DNA of 37,417 bases, taken from contig JANDJZ010000444.1 in NCBI GenBank assembly GCA_027943245.1, positions 1 to 37,417 of the forward strand, in the 5' to 3' direction. Origin of the DNA: Acanthamoeba sp. SK_2022b (Eukaryota; Discosea; Longamoebia; Acanthamoebidae). Position numbers and translations under genes: made by a program. Below, piece after piece: positions 1-11,055 of this stretch (position 1 is the stretch's first letter; each line of letters begins with the position of its first letter). The notes beneath the pieces were generated by a model, which was not told the origin of the DNA, made no database searches, and saw only the letters and a program-made list of their open reading frames with translations.

Positions 1-203
1 AAATCTGTTGTGTTTGAACGGCTGAGCCTGTTTATAAAACAAAGGGTAGTGCGATAGAGTAGCTACACGAGCTCAGAGCTACCAAGTTCATGCCCTCGTA
101 CCCTCCTTCCTTGGTACCGACCTTGGAAGAAGAAGGTAAGCTTAAGTAGAAGCAAAAGGAAGAGATATAAAAAAAGGTCGAGGTAGAGGAGCTCTTCCGA
201 AGT

Positions 204-301
204 GGGATTTACTGCTCTCGGGACGTCTCGCGAGGTGGTAAGCTCCCTGGGGGGATTTACTGCTCCGGGCGGTATGGTATGCAGCGGGTGGTAAGCTCCC
301 T
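204..301. repeat. Short imperfect tandem repeat, two units
   Basis: GGGATTTACTGCTC occurs at 204-217 and again at 252-265, and GGTGGTAAGCTCCCT occurs at 234-248 and 287-301, in the same order both times. The window therefore holds two diverged copies of a unit of about 50 bp. There is no terminal inverted repeat or coding sequence to suggest a mobile element. Confidence 0.7.
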
Positions 302-874
302 TGCCCATGATTTCTCATCATTAGCATGCCCGCTACCTCTTGCCCTCATTTTACAGGTTTGGGGCCTCTATAAAGGCGTGGCGAGAAACGCGAGAGACCA
401 GGATGGGACCGCATGGACTGGAATGCGCGTTACATTCCTCATCTGCTGGCCTGCAGCAAGCCTAGTAGTTGCCTTGATATAGCTCAAAGTAACTCTCGTA
501 GCGAGTAAATCACCCTGGCCTTGGGCCGTTGCTTGGCTGGCCTACCTTGTGCGTGAATGTAAATAAATTGAATAAATAAACAAATAAACAAATAAATATC
601 CAAAAAGTTTGGGCACAGAAAAGGCCGAAAGCAAAACAGAAATTAGAGGGAAACACGGCAAGGACAAAGAAGGAAAGCGCCGGAACGACGCAGATTGAGA
701 AAAGGAAACAGCCACGCCTTTTTTCGATCCATTGGCCAGGAGTGCTCACGTGCAGCGATCAGTATGGCTTGGACTGGTGGAGACATGGGAAAACTCGAGC
801 TCTCTTGGGTGAGGTTGCAATGTAATGCTCCAATGGAACGGTGCCAATGCAAGGGAACCCCCCCCCCGAGCAGG

Positions 875-882
875 TATTTAAA
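875..882 (+). promoter_or_regulatory. TATA-like box upstream of small gene model
   Basis: TATTTAAA lies about 110 bp before the first ATG at 986. A CA-rich leader follows (CCAACAACCAAACTACC near 929-945), resembling the CA-rich leader of the lectin gene at 26364. This is consistent with a real promoter, but no transcript data are available. Confidence 0.45.
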
Positions 883-985
883 CGCCCGTTTCGACCTCAG
901 TTCTTCACTTTTCTACCCACCAGCTACAACCAACAACCAAACTACCTGCGGAACCTCTTACCTCCCTCACCGTGCTACATAAGCT

Positions 986-1807
986 ATGCCTCGAGTCCCG
1001 CTACCACCATCCGAGCTGCAAGTGAGGCGACCGTGGACCTGGTGGACTGAGCTTGTACCTGGGCTGGACTGAGCCCTTGCCCACAAAACCTTTACGCCAC
1101 CCTTCAAGAGTAAAAGGTAACCTCATCTTACATCTTTCATCTTTTCAAGTATTGACCACCTCTCAGGCTCTGTTACAGATGCCCTCCAACTCAAGCGCGA
1201 CCGCCGGGCCTGAAGGAGAACAGCTGCGGGGGGCCTGCAAGGTACATGGCTGCTTCTCCCCCCCCCCCCCTTTCTCATTTTCAGAGTGACCGCAAGCTTT
1301 CTTCTGTGGGACAGAGGCCACCTCGAGCCTACGTGTGTTAGTGTGTTTGGTTGTGCATGACTCATGGTTAAACCGAGGTGGGCGGTTACCCTCTGAGGCG
1401 ATATGGTTGTGCTCTCTCTTCTCCATTCTGTCTTCTCACGCACACAGAACTACCTGCTCTGAGCATGTCCAACCTCAGTGTGCGAACCACGGCATCGTGT
1501 GCGGTCCTCAGCCCCATGGGTCTCCCTGAGGACTTGCCTGGCCACATAGGTGGTGCACCTGCAGGCGCATGCGAGGACTTGAGAGAGTTCAGGCCTCTGT
1601 TCTCCGTCCTACCGGAGATGGGGATGGCTTGGGGCTCGGCCATCCTCTGTGTGTCTATCCCCTCCGTTTCTCTCTTTCTTCTGTCTCTCTACAGGTGAAG
1701 GTGGCCGGCCCCCAGCTCTCCCAGCCCAGCAAGCGTTCGCTACCACACGCCCCAACGCGCGCTCGACCAGTCGGCCCAGCCCACGAAAGCAGCGTCGTCA
1801 TCGGTAA
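986..1807 (+). CDS. Possible small spliced hypothetical protein, Ser/Pro/Arg-rich
   Basis: I do not recognise this protein. Canonical splice signals can join short segments: an ATG at 986 or an alternative at 1179, an exon ending at CAAG|GTACAT near 1241, an exon starting after TTTTCAG near 1285, one after CACACAG near 1447, and a last exon after CTACAG near 1695 that ends in a very basic tail (about PSPRKQRRHR, then a stop). The joined product would be about 100 residues, disordered, with no domain. A TATA-like box and CA-rich leader lie upstream. Several exon junctions have alternatives and the first ATG may be a short upstream ORF, so both exact structure and existence are uncertain. It converges on the transporter gene that ends at 1957. 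Confidence 0.28.
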
Positions 1808-1956
1808 AGAGCCGCAGGCGGATGTCAACGATAGGGTGACCGCGACCAAGGCCATCGCGAGGAGGCGAGTGACTTGTCGGCCCTTAACAACAAACAACAT
1901 TCAAATGCAACTCTTGTTCTTTACCCAACCGAAAACTTTGGCAGTTAGCCCTCGGG

Positions 1957-2602
1957 TCATCGGAGGAAGTTGAGGTAGAGGTTGGGTGCGGTGCCGATGA
2001 CGCCCATGGAGAGGCCGATGGTGATGAGGAGCGACGAGAGGTAGGTGTGGGGGTCCTTCCAGCTCGCGCCCGACACCTTGAGGTGGGTGAGCGCCGGCAC
2101 GATGTGGCCGCAGAACATCACGCACGTTCCGCCCAGCAGACCAAACACCTGCTCGTCGGTCCACATGTGTGAGCGAATGCGAATCACTCCCTCGCGCGAG
2201 TGTGGTCAAGGCAGGGGGACAGATACCGTGGTGATGGTGGGGACGGCGATGGCCACGAAGACGAGGAGGAAGATGATGGCCAGCGTCTCCAGCACGTCAC
2301 GGAAGACGTGCGGGCCTTCGCTCGGGCCAAAGAGCATGTAGTCCACACTGCGCAGGAGGCGGTGAGCGTTTGGCGGCTGCGGAGGACATAAACAGGGAGG
2401 GCGGGGGAGGAGGGAGAGCACTACCTTGTGCGACAGGGCGTGGTGAAGAAGGGCACGCTCGTGATGAGGGCGATGGTGAAGATGAACGACGCGGCCTGGA
2501 GCAGTATGTCGCTCAGCGGGTAGTTGTTCAGCATGTTCTGCTGCGTCGCATCCAGGAACGACAAGTAGCCGCACACGCCTTCCATCAACGCACACGCACA
2601 CA

Positions 2603-2683
<81 letters not shown>

Positions 2684-3426
2684 ACACGATGATGTCAGAG
2701 CTTGCGCGCACGGGAGGCAGGGCGCACGGGAGAGGGCGTACCGAGAGCAGAGTAGAAGAGGAAGAGGATGAGGCAGTCGGTGAAGAGGATGCGCTGCATG
2801 CGCCGGCCGTCCTGGGGCTGGAGCTCCTGGTAGAGCGGGAAGATGGAGATGTGGGCAGAGTAGACGTAGAACATGATCGGGAGGAGCGGGAGGAGCGCGG
2901 GCGACCCAAAGTTGGCGTAGGCGATGCGGTCGCGCACGACGTCCCACTCGGTGGCCAGCGCGAAGCGCTCGAACGAGCGGAAGAGGATGATGAACAGCAG
3001 GAAGAAGATGGAGGCGAAGCCCAGCGACGACACGTAGCGCAGCGACGACAGGTTCTTGACCAGCGCCAGCGGCAGGATGACGACCAGGGTGAAGGCCAGG
3101 ATGAGGAACCACCGCTCGGTCAGGAAGGCCGACGCCGCGGGCCCCGGTGACCACGAGGAGGAGGAGGAGGAGTAGTAGTAGTGGGACAGCTCGCCCAGGT
3201 CCACGCCCAGGAACAGCCGCAGGTAGTTGGGCAGCACGTCGCCCACGATGATCAGCTTGCCGATCGCGCTGCCCCACGACACGACGATGATGTTCACGGT
3301 CACCTCCTTCTCCTGTTGCGTTGTGCTGAAGCGGAAGTGCACGGCTTCTGAAGGCCTCACTCACTTGATACTGTCCTCGCACAAGCTGATATTGAAGGAA
3401 ATGTGCTCTTTTCCACCGAATTCCAT
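1957..3426 (-). CDS. AAAP/SLC38-type amino-acid transporter, apparently lacking TM1-TM2
   Basis: Spliced minus-strand gene of about five exons, stop at 1957. The protein carries helices typical of the amino acid/auxin permease family: SWGSAIGKLIIVGDVLPNYL (TM3-like), WFLILAFTLVVILPLALVKN followed by SSLRYVS, then LPIMFYVYSAHISIFPLYQE, which matches the family's FAF-C/H-FPIYQEL region. Later exons give YLSFLDATQQNML, ITSVPFFTTPCR and a final exon VFGLLGGTCVMFCGHIVPAL. Predicted role: proton- or sodium-coupled amino-acid transport across the plasma or endolysosomal membrane. A Tyr/Ser-rich loop (YYYSSSSSS) sits after TM3. The usual N-terminal helices (GAGILALP-type TM1 and TM2) are not found before the next gene upstream on the same strand. 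The start at 3426 and a 39-bp intron near 3330-3370 are guesses. The long intron at about 2599-2745 holds a GT repeat on the sense strand. Confidence 0.8.
2604..2682 (-). repeat. (AC)n microsatellite, (GT)n on the sense strand of the transporter
   Basis: About 39 uninterrupted dinucleotide units lie wholly inside an intron of the minus-strand transporter gene. His-Thr or Cys-Val polypeptide frames through it are artefacts. Confidence 0.97.
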
Positions 3427-3771
3427 TTCCAATATTTGGGAAAAGAGGTTTTCCTGGTGAGACCCATCAATTTCCTGGTGTTTCACGGCGAAAGCAAATG
3501 CGAAAAAGGAGAGCCGGTGAGGTCAAATCGCAGCGGAGTTTGAAGGGACCATGAAGTTGTAGCTACTATATCATTCCACGCCTAATGTCAGAGCTGGAAT
3601 TGGGCAGTGGGAAATTAGCCCACAGTGATGGGCTACTACGGAGCAAATTCTTGGGCAATTTGTCCAGACAGGTGAACCCTTCCTTGAAAGGAATGGGGTT
3701 GTGTATTTGCCGTGGTTGCGTTGGCGTGCCACCGCGGAGGGAGAGGAGAGGGATGGTGTGTCGAGAGCGGT

Positions 3772-6700
3772 CTACTCGACCTTGACGGAGCCGTAGATGG
3801 TGTACACGAACCAGTAGCAACAGAAGAAGCCCACCACGCCCGTGAGCGTGAAGAACTCGAGGGTGATGATCAGCGTGTACCCTGCCCGTGTGCGTGAGTG
3901 GTCAGGTTGTCGTTGCAGGAAGGGACGGCAACGCACCGGTGTAGAGGCAAATGGAGACAAACTTGGTGATCTGGAGCTTGGGCATGAAGTAGAAGACGGA
4001 GAACACGAACAGGTAGAGGGCGGACGCCGCCGGGGTGAGGAATGCTCGCCACCACCAGTGGTAATCCTGTTCATAGAGACGATGTGGTGAGGCGAAACGC
4101 GCGCTGGAATCTTAGCAGCCCCTACACGCTTGGGTCGGGGGGGGAGGTGATACCTCGCTACAGAGTTGGAAGTAACACATGACGATGGTTATCTCGGCGC
4201 AGGTGATGACCAGGATGATAAACACCAGGAAGAGGAAGCCGAACAGGTAGTAGAACTGATGCAACCAGATGGATGACCTATGTACGTGCGCAAGAAGTGA
4301 CACATGTAGTCAGCACAGCGCTGATATGTGCGAATAGCGGAGGAGGAGAGAGGCGATACCAGATGAAGAAGAGCTCTATCAGAATCGCGCCAAACGGAAG
4401 CACGCCGCCGAGCAGGATCGACACGATAGGACGCGTGTACCTGTGGTAAAGATCCCCCCCACACGCGTGAGTTGCAGTTGTTTCATGGACAAACTGCAGA
4501 TGAGCGGCACCAGAGCTGCTCGGGTATCTGGCGGGGGATGAGATTGATCCGAATGTTGTACGGTTCGGCCACGACCTGGTCACAGCCCGCGCAGTGGCTT
4601 AGTAAGACCACGCAAGCCGCGCACCATATATGCACAAGTGGTTGGACGAGCATGCGCACCTCTTCCTTGTTCCCAAAATAGGCGCCGGCAAAGGTGAGCG
4701 GCAGCGATACGCCGAACCAGAGCACCATCAGCTCCAGCAGGGTGAGGAACGGCATGGCCCCTGGTGATGCCGACAAGGCAGTGGGAGGAGCAGGTGAGTG
4801 GAAGAGCCATAGAGGAGGAACAGCGGGACTGGGGCGCACCGGAAGAGTGCTGGCCAGAGATGAGGAAGTTGATGATCAAGAAGATACCAAACGCAATGCC
4901 GGGATACAAGAACATTGCCTAGAGGGCAGCCAGAGGCACACGACGCAAGCACCACGGATTAGGAAAATGACCCGTGGATGGATCTGGGGATTCTCAGCCA
5001 GTAGCCGGTACCAGCAGCGTGCAGCGCTTCCAGTGGATGCCCTTGAACATCTTGTAGGTACGGCACGCAAAGTACCCGTTGAGCGCGCTGTACGGAGGGC
5101 CAGTGGTGAGAACGTGAGCCCTCGGCGGCATTGCTCTGATCCAGTGGTGGTGTTGGTTGGAGGGGAGAGTAGCCCATACCCCATGACGACAAGCAGAACT
5201 ACCATGGCGGTCATCAAGCTGCCGCGGTTGGCCGGGGAGAGGAAGCCCAAGAGAGCAAAGCCTGATGCAACCACTGTTAGCTGGTGCCTCTACGGCAATA
5301 TTGCGCTGTGCGTACACATGGTGATAACGGTCATGGCCAGCGTCTGGACGCCCGATCCCACCGAGGCAGCAAGGAGCATGGGCCAAGAGGGAGCGCGGAA
5401 GACATCGGCGTGGACGAGCTTCCAGCCAGTCTCCTGCGGGAGGAATGTCCAACACACGCGATTCGGTCTGACTCCATAATCTGGTGGCGCCACAAGCAGG
5501 AGGTACCTCGAGCACGTCATTGCCCTCGTCGTCGCGCTGAGCGTTGTAGCGGTGTAGATCGGCCCTCAGCACGCGCAGCAGGATCATCGCCACGATACCA
5601 CTGGAGGTGAGAGCTGGTTGAGTTTTGATGGGACGACGAACTACGGCAAGCATTGCTTGGAGCAGTAGGTGGCGTACGAGAGGAAGAGGACGACCAGGGA
5701 AGAGTTGAGGATGGAGAACCAGTGCACTTGGTCATCGGTCATCATGAAGTAGGGATCCCAACGCGAAGCCCACTTGATGTCACTCCTCTGTTGTGCACAT
5801 ATACTGACCTCTGAGCGGCCGCACCAGAGCATCGATCCATGCACGGACTGAGCACACGTACCACCCATGTGGCCGAGTAAGTGAAGACGATGGTGACCTC
5901 CTTATCCTCGTGCAGCAGCTGTGGTGGCGTAGATTCTGATGGCAGAAGCGATGAGCATCATGAAGTAGGAATGAGTAGACCGGAGGGAGGGCAACGCACT
6001 GAATTGTTCGCACGTGTCGGGATGGCCTCCTTCCGGGTACGAGGTTGAGTGGTCAACGCTGTGTGAAAGAACCAACGGGTAAGGGCAAAGAAGAGGCGTG
6101 CATGAGGAAAGAGCCCTGACCTGTAGGCCTTGACCTCGTAGCCCACCACACGAATCCCCAGGGGAGTCATTGTGCCGGCAGCCTCCCTCATACCGGCGCT
6201 GGGCTCCTCGTGATACAGGATCGTCATGGCAATGTGGTTGTTCAGGGCTGGCTTGGTGGGCGACTGCGCGTCCCAAGCGGTCAGGATAAAGGGAAGCAGA
6301 AACTCGAGGGAGGAGCGAGGAGGTGGCACCTCCTTGTTTCCGGGCTCGGTGTGGATCATGCGCCCAAGCGGATAACCATCTTCATATATCTGAGAAGCAA
6401 ACCTCACTAAGCAGAAAGCACAGCGTGGTAGCCTCTTGGCGGGGCATGTACGTGGGAGCCATCGAGCATGAAGTGCTTCTCAGCCGAGGGAAGAGCATCC
6501 AGGAGCCTTCCACAAGGAAGGTTGTAGATAAGCGTGACAGAACCGGAACGAAGAAGAAAGGAACGGTACCAGTGCACGCGGTACTCCTGACGAATCTTCT
6601 CTGCAAACTGAGCCACCTCGTGAGGCTTGTACGTACGCTTGCAAACAACCTGGCACGTCTGGTTGATCTTGGCAGAGATCTGACGCCCGCAATTGACGTG

Positions 6701-7107
6701 AAGATTAGATTTAAGCTTTTATAATCCATTTGGCAACATGGAGAGGGGGTGCCTTGTAGAGGGAGTTCTCAATGACGTCGCCCAAGAGGATCTCTCCCAG
6801 CGATTCACGCGAATCCTCAACGTTTTCTGGCTGGCAGAAGGGCAGCGAGTAGTACTTGAACGGCAGCTGGGTGTGTATGGATGTGATCTTGTTCACGTCC
6901 ACCGCGATTTGGTCACCTGGCGTGCATGAACCACGACGGGCGTTACTGCCGTCGTCCACACGTAAACAACATTACGCTTGAAGTACCCTCTGCATACTCC
7001 GTCGGCGCGATACCGGGAAGATAGAACCATCCCATTGCGCCATGTGCAGCTAGGAGGACGAGCAAGAAGAGGCCGACGACGGTGAACGTACTTCGTTGCG
7101 AATCCAT
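3772..7107 (-). CDS. TM9 superfamily (nonaspanin, EMP70/Phg1-like) membrane protein
   Basis: About 18 exons on the minus strand. The start at 7107 gives a signal peptide ([20 protein letters not shown]) followed by [14 protein letters not shown], the usual mature N-terminus. The luminal domain shows [31 protein letters not shown] and YRVHW followed by LLDALPSA. The [13 protein letters not shown] motif precedes TM1. Membrane segments include [36 protein letters not shown] and IPRQIPEQ-W, then [13 protein letters not shown] and [18 protein letters not shown]. It ends YGSVKVE, close to the family's usual C-terminus. Length and order agree with full-length TM9SF proteins. Known members act in Golgi/endosomal sorting; Dictyostelium Phg1 is needed for adhesion and phagocytosis, a plausible role here. 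One intron appears to use a GC donor at 6752. It diverges from the ERF4-like gene. Confidence 0.95.
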
Positions 7108-7303
7108 CTTCCTCCAGTGACACCAACAAGCCAGGCCTCGCCAAAAAGGTCTAGCGGGTCGAAGAAATGGGTATTACCTTGTAGCGTTCCTACCTTTCCA
7201 GGTGACATGAAGGAATGCCAGCTACGCCAGGCCAAGACCTCACAAGCAAGCCAGAGCGTTGGTGCATAGGTAAAGAAGACCCGTATATTGAGGCAGAGCT
7301 GGC
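7108..7303. promoter_or_regulatory. Divergent intergenic region between TM9SF and ERF4-like genes
   Basis: The two start codons lie 196 bp apart on opposite strands, so both promoters must be inside this interval or the genes' leaders. I see no clear TATA box or other named element. Confidence 0.5.
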
Positions 7304-8010
7304 ATGGAAGAAGGGACAGAGATGAAGGTTATCAAAAAACAGAAGCACGCAGACGGGGCAGCGGACGAACAGGTGGAAGAGTGGGTGTACAGAGTAAATG
7401 AAGTGATGGTGGAGGACGATGAAGTGGGAAAGCACCAACTCTACGACGACTCATATCCGGAGGACTTCTTCAGGGACGTGCTCTCCGAGGACGAGTGGAC
7501 GCAGATAATTGACAAGGTGAACGACATATGGCGTCCTGCAGGTACGACCCCTTCGAACGAAAAGCCCGCTTGATGATACTAACCGAACGATAGCCTTCCG
7601 CTTGCGACAGCTTGATCTGTGGATGCAGAAAGGGTGGCAGTACTCCATGATCTGCTATCTACCCTGCCTCATCCAACAGGAGCAGGAAGTGGAAGAGGTA
7701 GCTTCTCCACAGCCTTTGCCCCACTCACACTAATGCACGCATCGATGTCAACCGGCATCGCGTGCAGACACTGAACACGAAGAGGCGAGAGCTTGTAGAG
7801 TATCTGCATCAGGCCAACGTAGAATACCAACACCGTGGCCTGCTGTTCGACTTGAGGTACGCTCGCACCAAGCATAAGAAGACAAGCGCTGATAAATGAC
7901 TCATTTTGCCTGTCAGGGAGCACGTAGAGCGACCGATCACGTTCATCAACGTCTACAAAGGCAAAGTGGAGGCTCCACCAACCTGCGGTGGCGTGGACGA
8001 AAAACAGTAA
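7304..8010 (+). CDS. Golgin A7/ERF4-family protein, palmitoyltransferase accessory subunit
   Basis: Four exons (7304-7541, 7594-7697, 7768-7856, 7917-8010) with GT-AG introns join in frame to 174 residues. After an acidic N-terminus comes the ERF4/GOLGA7 pattern: YPEDFFRDVLSEDEWTQIID (compare the FP-EL----F---I--LN block), a Cys-containing helix (MICYLPCLIQQ), a long basic/acidic helix, then RGLLFDLREHVERPITFINV, matching the GLLL-DP-E---R-I-I-IY ending of the human protein. In yeast and animals these proteins bind and stabilise a DHHC acyltransferase (Erf2, ZDHHC9) that palmitoylates Ras at the ER/Golgi. No DHHC enzyme is visible in this window. Family assignment rests on pattern, not a profile search. 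The next gene, prenylcysteine oxidase, starts 76 bp downstream. Confidence 0.75.
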
Positions 8011-8024
8011 AAATTGATACCTCA

Positions 8025-8030
8025 AATAAA
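8025..8030 (+). terminator. Polyadenylation signal AATAAA of the ERF4-like gene
   Basis: AATAAA lies 15 bp after the stop codon at 8010 and 57 bp before the next ATG at 8087. The two same-strand genes are therefore separated by very little DNA. Confidence 0.5.
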
Positions 8031-8086
8031 ATGCACATAGCAAAAACATCCGTTTGCTGAAAGCAATCTGAGTGATTGTTGGTGCC

Positions 8087-8758
8087 ATGAACCAGCTGGG
8101 TGCCCTTTTCTTGGTGCTGCTCGCATGCATAGCGCTGCCCCAATCTGCAGCAACTCTCGTCTGCGATGGCGACACCTGTACGGCCCCCATCACTAAGATT
8201 GGCGTCATCGGTGCTGGTACGGAGCCTTCCTTTGTTCTTCTTTACCCATGAGTAGTAACCAAATATAATAAAAATATTAAGCAATATCCTAGGAATAAAA
8301 TAAAAATAATATGCAATTAAAATAAAAATGGCATACAGGCATCGGTGGTGCGTCGGCGGTTCACTTTATGCGGCGCGGCCTGCCGCTGGCAGACATCCAC
8401 GTCTTCGAGAGGGACAGCTCTGCCGGAGGTGAGTCCCCTAGCCCATTGCATTCATGACGGCGGGCATTAGCTCACTGCGTGGAAACCCATTTAGGTCGAG
8501 TGCGCTCGATGGAGATCGAGGGACAGCGCGTGGAAGTGGGCGCGTCGGTCTACCATGTCTCCAACCGCTACTTTGACGACTTTGTGCACCAGCTCGGTCT
8601 CAAGCGCAAGGAGCCACCCAATCTCGGACTGTGGGGGCTCTGGAACGGCAAGGAGTTCGTGATGCAGGAGAGCGAGTGGTTGCTCCTCACCCTCGCCAAG
8701 ATGCTCTACCGCTACGGGCTTTCGCCTTTCAAGGTGCCCACCTCTCCCACTCGGTCCG

Positions 8759-8832
<74 letters not shown>

Positions 8833-10644
8833 CCTTTGCTTGCTCTCAGGTGGAGAACTTGGCGTCGGCGGTCAAGGACCATTGGGTCGAGGTCTACGCC
8901 AAACTGGACCACAGTATATCCCCAGCGCCCTTCCAGCTGCTCCTCCCTGCTCAGCTCATCCCCACCAACCACTTCATGCTCAGGCTCCTTCGAGACTTCC
9001 GAAGCGCTGCTGGATTCGCTGAACGTGTCCCGCTTCGCTCAGCAGAGCCTCCTCAAGGCTCTCCAAGGTGAGGCCCATCTCGTGCGATCCCCTGCGCTTC
9101 CCCACGCTCACCCTCGGCTCACGCGCTATCAGACGGCGGGGTGAGCGACGAGTACACTCACGAGCTGGTCACCGCCATCGAGAGAGTGAACTACGGCCAA
9201 AGCCCAGGTGCGCTTCCCCCGTTTGGCTTGCCTTCCTGTGTTGTGTCTGAGGTTCACGGGGTCCGCTCGTGTGCGTGGCCAGTGATGAACTCCTTTGCCG
9301 GCTTCGTCGGCCTCGTGGGAAGCGGAAAGGAGACTCTGTTCTCTGTGGAGGGCGGCAATCACTTGGTGGTCGAGGGGCTGCTCAAGGCTGCCCAAGCCAG
9401 GCTGCACCTGAACAGCAAGGTTGTGGGGGTCACTGCGATCAATGGCCAAGGCATGAATGAACCTCACCCTTGCCCCCTGTGCAGCAGCTCACCGTGGCTT
9501 TGCTATTGAAGGTGGCGAGACCAAGTACAAGGTCAAGTACATCCGCGCAGGCCAGGAGCTGGAGGACACGTTCGACGCCGTATGCCCACCTCTCCGGTCT
9601 TCACTTAGATGCGGGACGTGACACAACTCTCCTTTCAGGTGGTGATCGCCACGCCGCTGGAGTTCACCGACCTGTCTTTCACGCTCGGAGAAGAGGAGGT
9701 GAAGAGTGGAGGTAACTACCTTGTCCCCCCCTCCCCAAGGCAGCTGGTCGCGTGTTGTTCTCACCCACACGTCGTCGGCTGATCAGATTTGCCCGTGGGA
9801 GCGGGGAAGAGGCGCCCCTACCAAACCACACACGCCACTCTCGTACGCTGCTCCCTCTTCTTCTCTTTCCTTGCATGATAGTTAGGGTGACGCTTTGGTC
9901 CGGCCAAAGGTTGTGGCGTCCGAGTTGAAGCGATCGTTCTTTGGCGTTGCCGGTAATACTCTGCCCTCGCCCCTCTCCTGCACTGCCTGTTGCCCCGCCC
10001 CCCGCCTCCCTCCCCTCAGTGACCTGACCGTGCGCACAATCAGACAACGATTGGATTCCGTCGTTTGTTCTTACCACCGAGAACCCCAGCATACCCTTCA
10101 ACTCCGCCTCGGCGATTAGGTACGCCGCTTGCGTTGTGTGGCCTGTCTTAGCGATGGCCTAACGTCGCCAATCACACAACAGAAAACTCAACGAGACGCA
10201 CAACATTTACAAGGTCTTTTCGCGCCAGCCTATGACCGAGGATGCGCTGGTACATACAGCGCCTTGCACTCGCCGTTCATGCATGGCGTGGGAGTTGGCC
10301 CTGATAATGATGCGTGTGGTAATGCACGATCGTGGCCTGGCTCCAGGACCGTCTCTTTGGCGGGCGCGTGCGCACCTTCCGTCAGGAATGGGCCGCCTAT
10401 CCGGTCCTCACGCCCTACCCCTTCAGCGAGTGGCCGCGCATCAGGCTCCACGGTAAACATCGTCGCTCCTTTACAATGCTCTACGTGTTGCCGGTTGCAA
10501 TTCGTTCCCTGCTCATAACGTGTGCTATCAACAGACAAGCTGTACTATGCCAACGCTTTTGAGAGCGCCGTGTCGTGCATGGAGACTCAGATCGCGTCCG
10601 CCCGCAACGTCGCCAACCTGCTCCTGGGTGACCTGCGTGCCTGA
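8087..10644 (+). CDS. Prenylcysteine oxidase (prenylcysteine lyase), secretory/lysosomal flavoprotein
   Basis: Fourteen exons join in frame to 476 residues. The N-terminus is a signal peptide (MNQLGALFLVLLACIALP), followed by the FAD-binding Rossmann motif KIGVIGAGIGGASAVHFM and VFERDSSAGGRVRS. Other family blocks are VEVGASVYH, ELVTAIERVNYGQ, LFSVEGGNHLV, DAVVIATPLEF, PSFVLTTENPSIPFNS and LYYANAFESAVSCMETQIAS near the end. The enzyme cleaves the thioether of farnesyl- or geranylgeranyl-cysteine using FAD and oxygen, releasing cysteine, an isoprenoid aldehyde and hydrogen peroxide. Length is close to the animal enzyme (about 505). Intron 7 (9451-9484) is very short and begins with GC instead of GT. 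Intron 3 holds a long GT repeat. It follows the ERF4-like gene by 76 bp on the same strand. Confidence 0.93.
8760..8831 (+). repeat. (GT)n microsatellite in prenylcysteine oxidase intron 3
   Basis: About 36 uninterrupted units between the donor at 8734 and the acceptor ending at 8849. The repeat reads GT on the sense strand of the host gene. Confidence 0.97.
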
Positions 10645-11055
10645 ACCAGGCAATAGCTGGCTTCTCCGCCCTTCAGTGTGGCCTGCTCGAACGAGCCTGT
10701 TGTGGAACGGCTCAGCTGGACGTTCCGCTCATTCTCACTAAAATTGACAGACCATTAGGGCAGACGTGCACGATGACCAAAAAGAATCAAAGCCAAAGCG
10801 TAACAAAGCGTGCTGTGCGTCGATGCAAACGAGACACAAAACAGCGCGGTCGCTTTCTTTTTTATCTGGCCGAGAGAAATTGAGGCGAGAAAAACACCGT
10901 GCAGGGAAATGCGAGAAGAAAAAGGCCCTTTCTCCGTGACACGGCTAGCTCTGGGGTGTGCGTCCACAGGGCGCTTTGCGCAAAGCTAAGGTTGACCACT
11001 CTACTCCACACTTAAGAACGTGTTCATAAGCGGCCTCAGCCCACTTGCCAAAGAG
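10645..11055. other. Intergenic spacer between prenylcysteine oxidase and acyltransferase genes
   Basis: 411 bp between two genes on the plus strand. It should hold the 3' end signals of one gene and the promoter of the next. I see no open frame with protein character and no clear TATA box or repeat. Confidence 0.5.

Larger units (their letters stand above)
1..985. other. Leading stretch without a supported gene
   Basis: I find no reading frame here with conserved protein character or a convincing set of splice sites. Visible features are a short imperfect tandem repeat (204-301), a TATA-like box CTATAAAG near 366-373 followed by a very short ATG frame, A-rich sequence at 560-680, and a second TATA-like box at 875-882 that probably belongs to the small gene model at 986-1807. 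The stretch could hold the upstream part of a gene outside the window or plain intergenic DNA. Confidence 0.5.

Noticed and set aside
204..301. CRISPR-like array
   Set aside because: Only two diverged units with uneven spacing in a eukaryotic context and no associated genes.
2421..2909. Open frames rich in Cys-Val or His-Thr repeats here and at all other GT/AC repeats
   Set aside because: They are translations of intronic microsatellites and run across splice sites of well-supported genes.
5902..6407. A GC-AG intron after CEQFS in the TM9SF gene
   Set aside because: A canonical donor one codon earlier (A|GTGCG) with an acceptor ending CCATCAG keeps the frame and joins directly to the [18 protein letters not shown] block.
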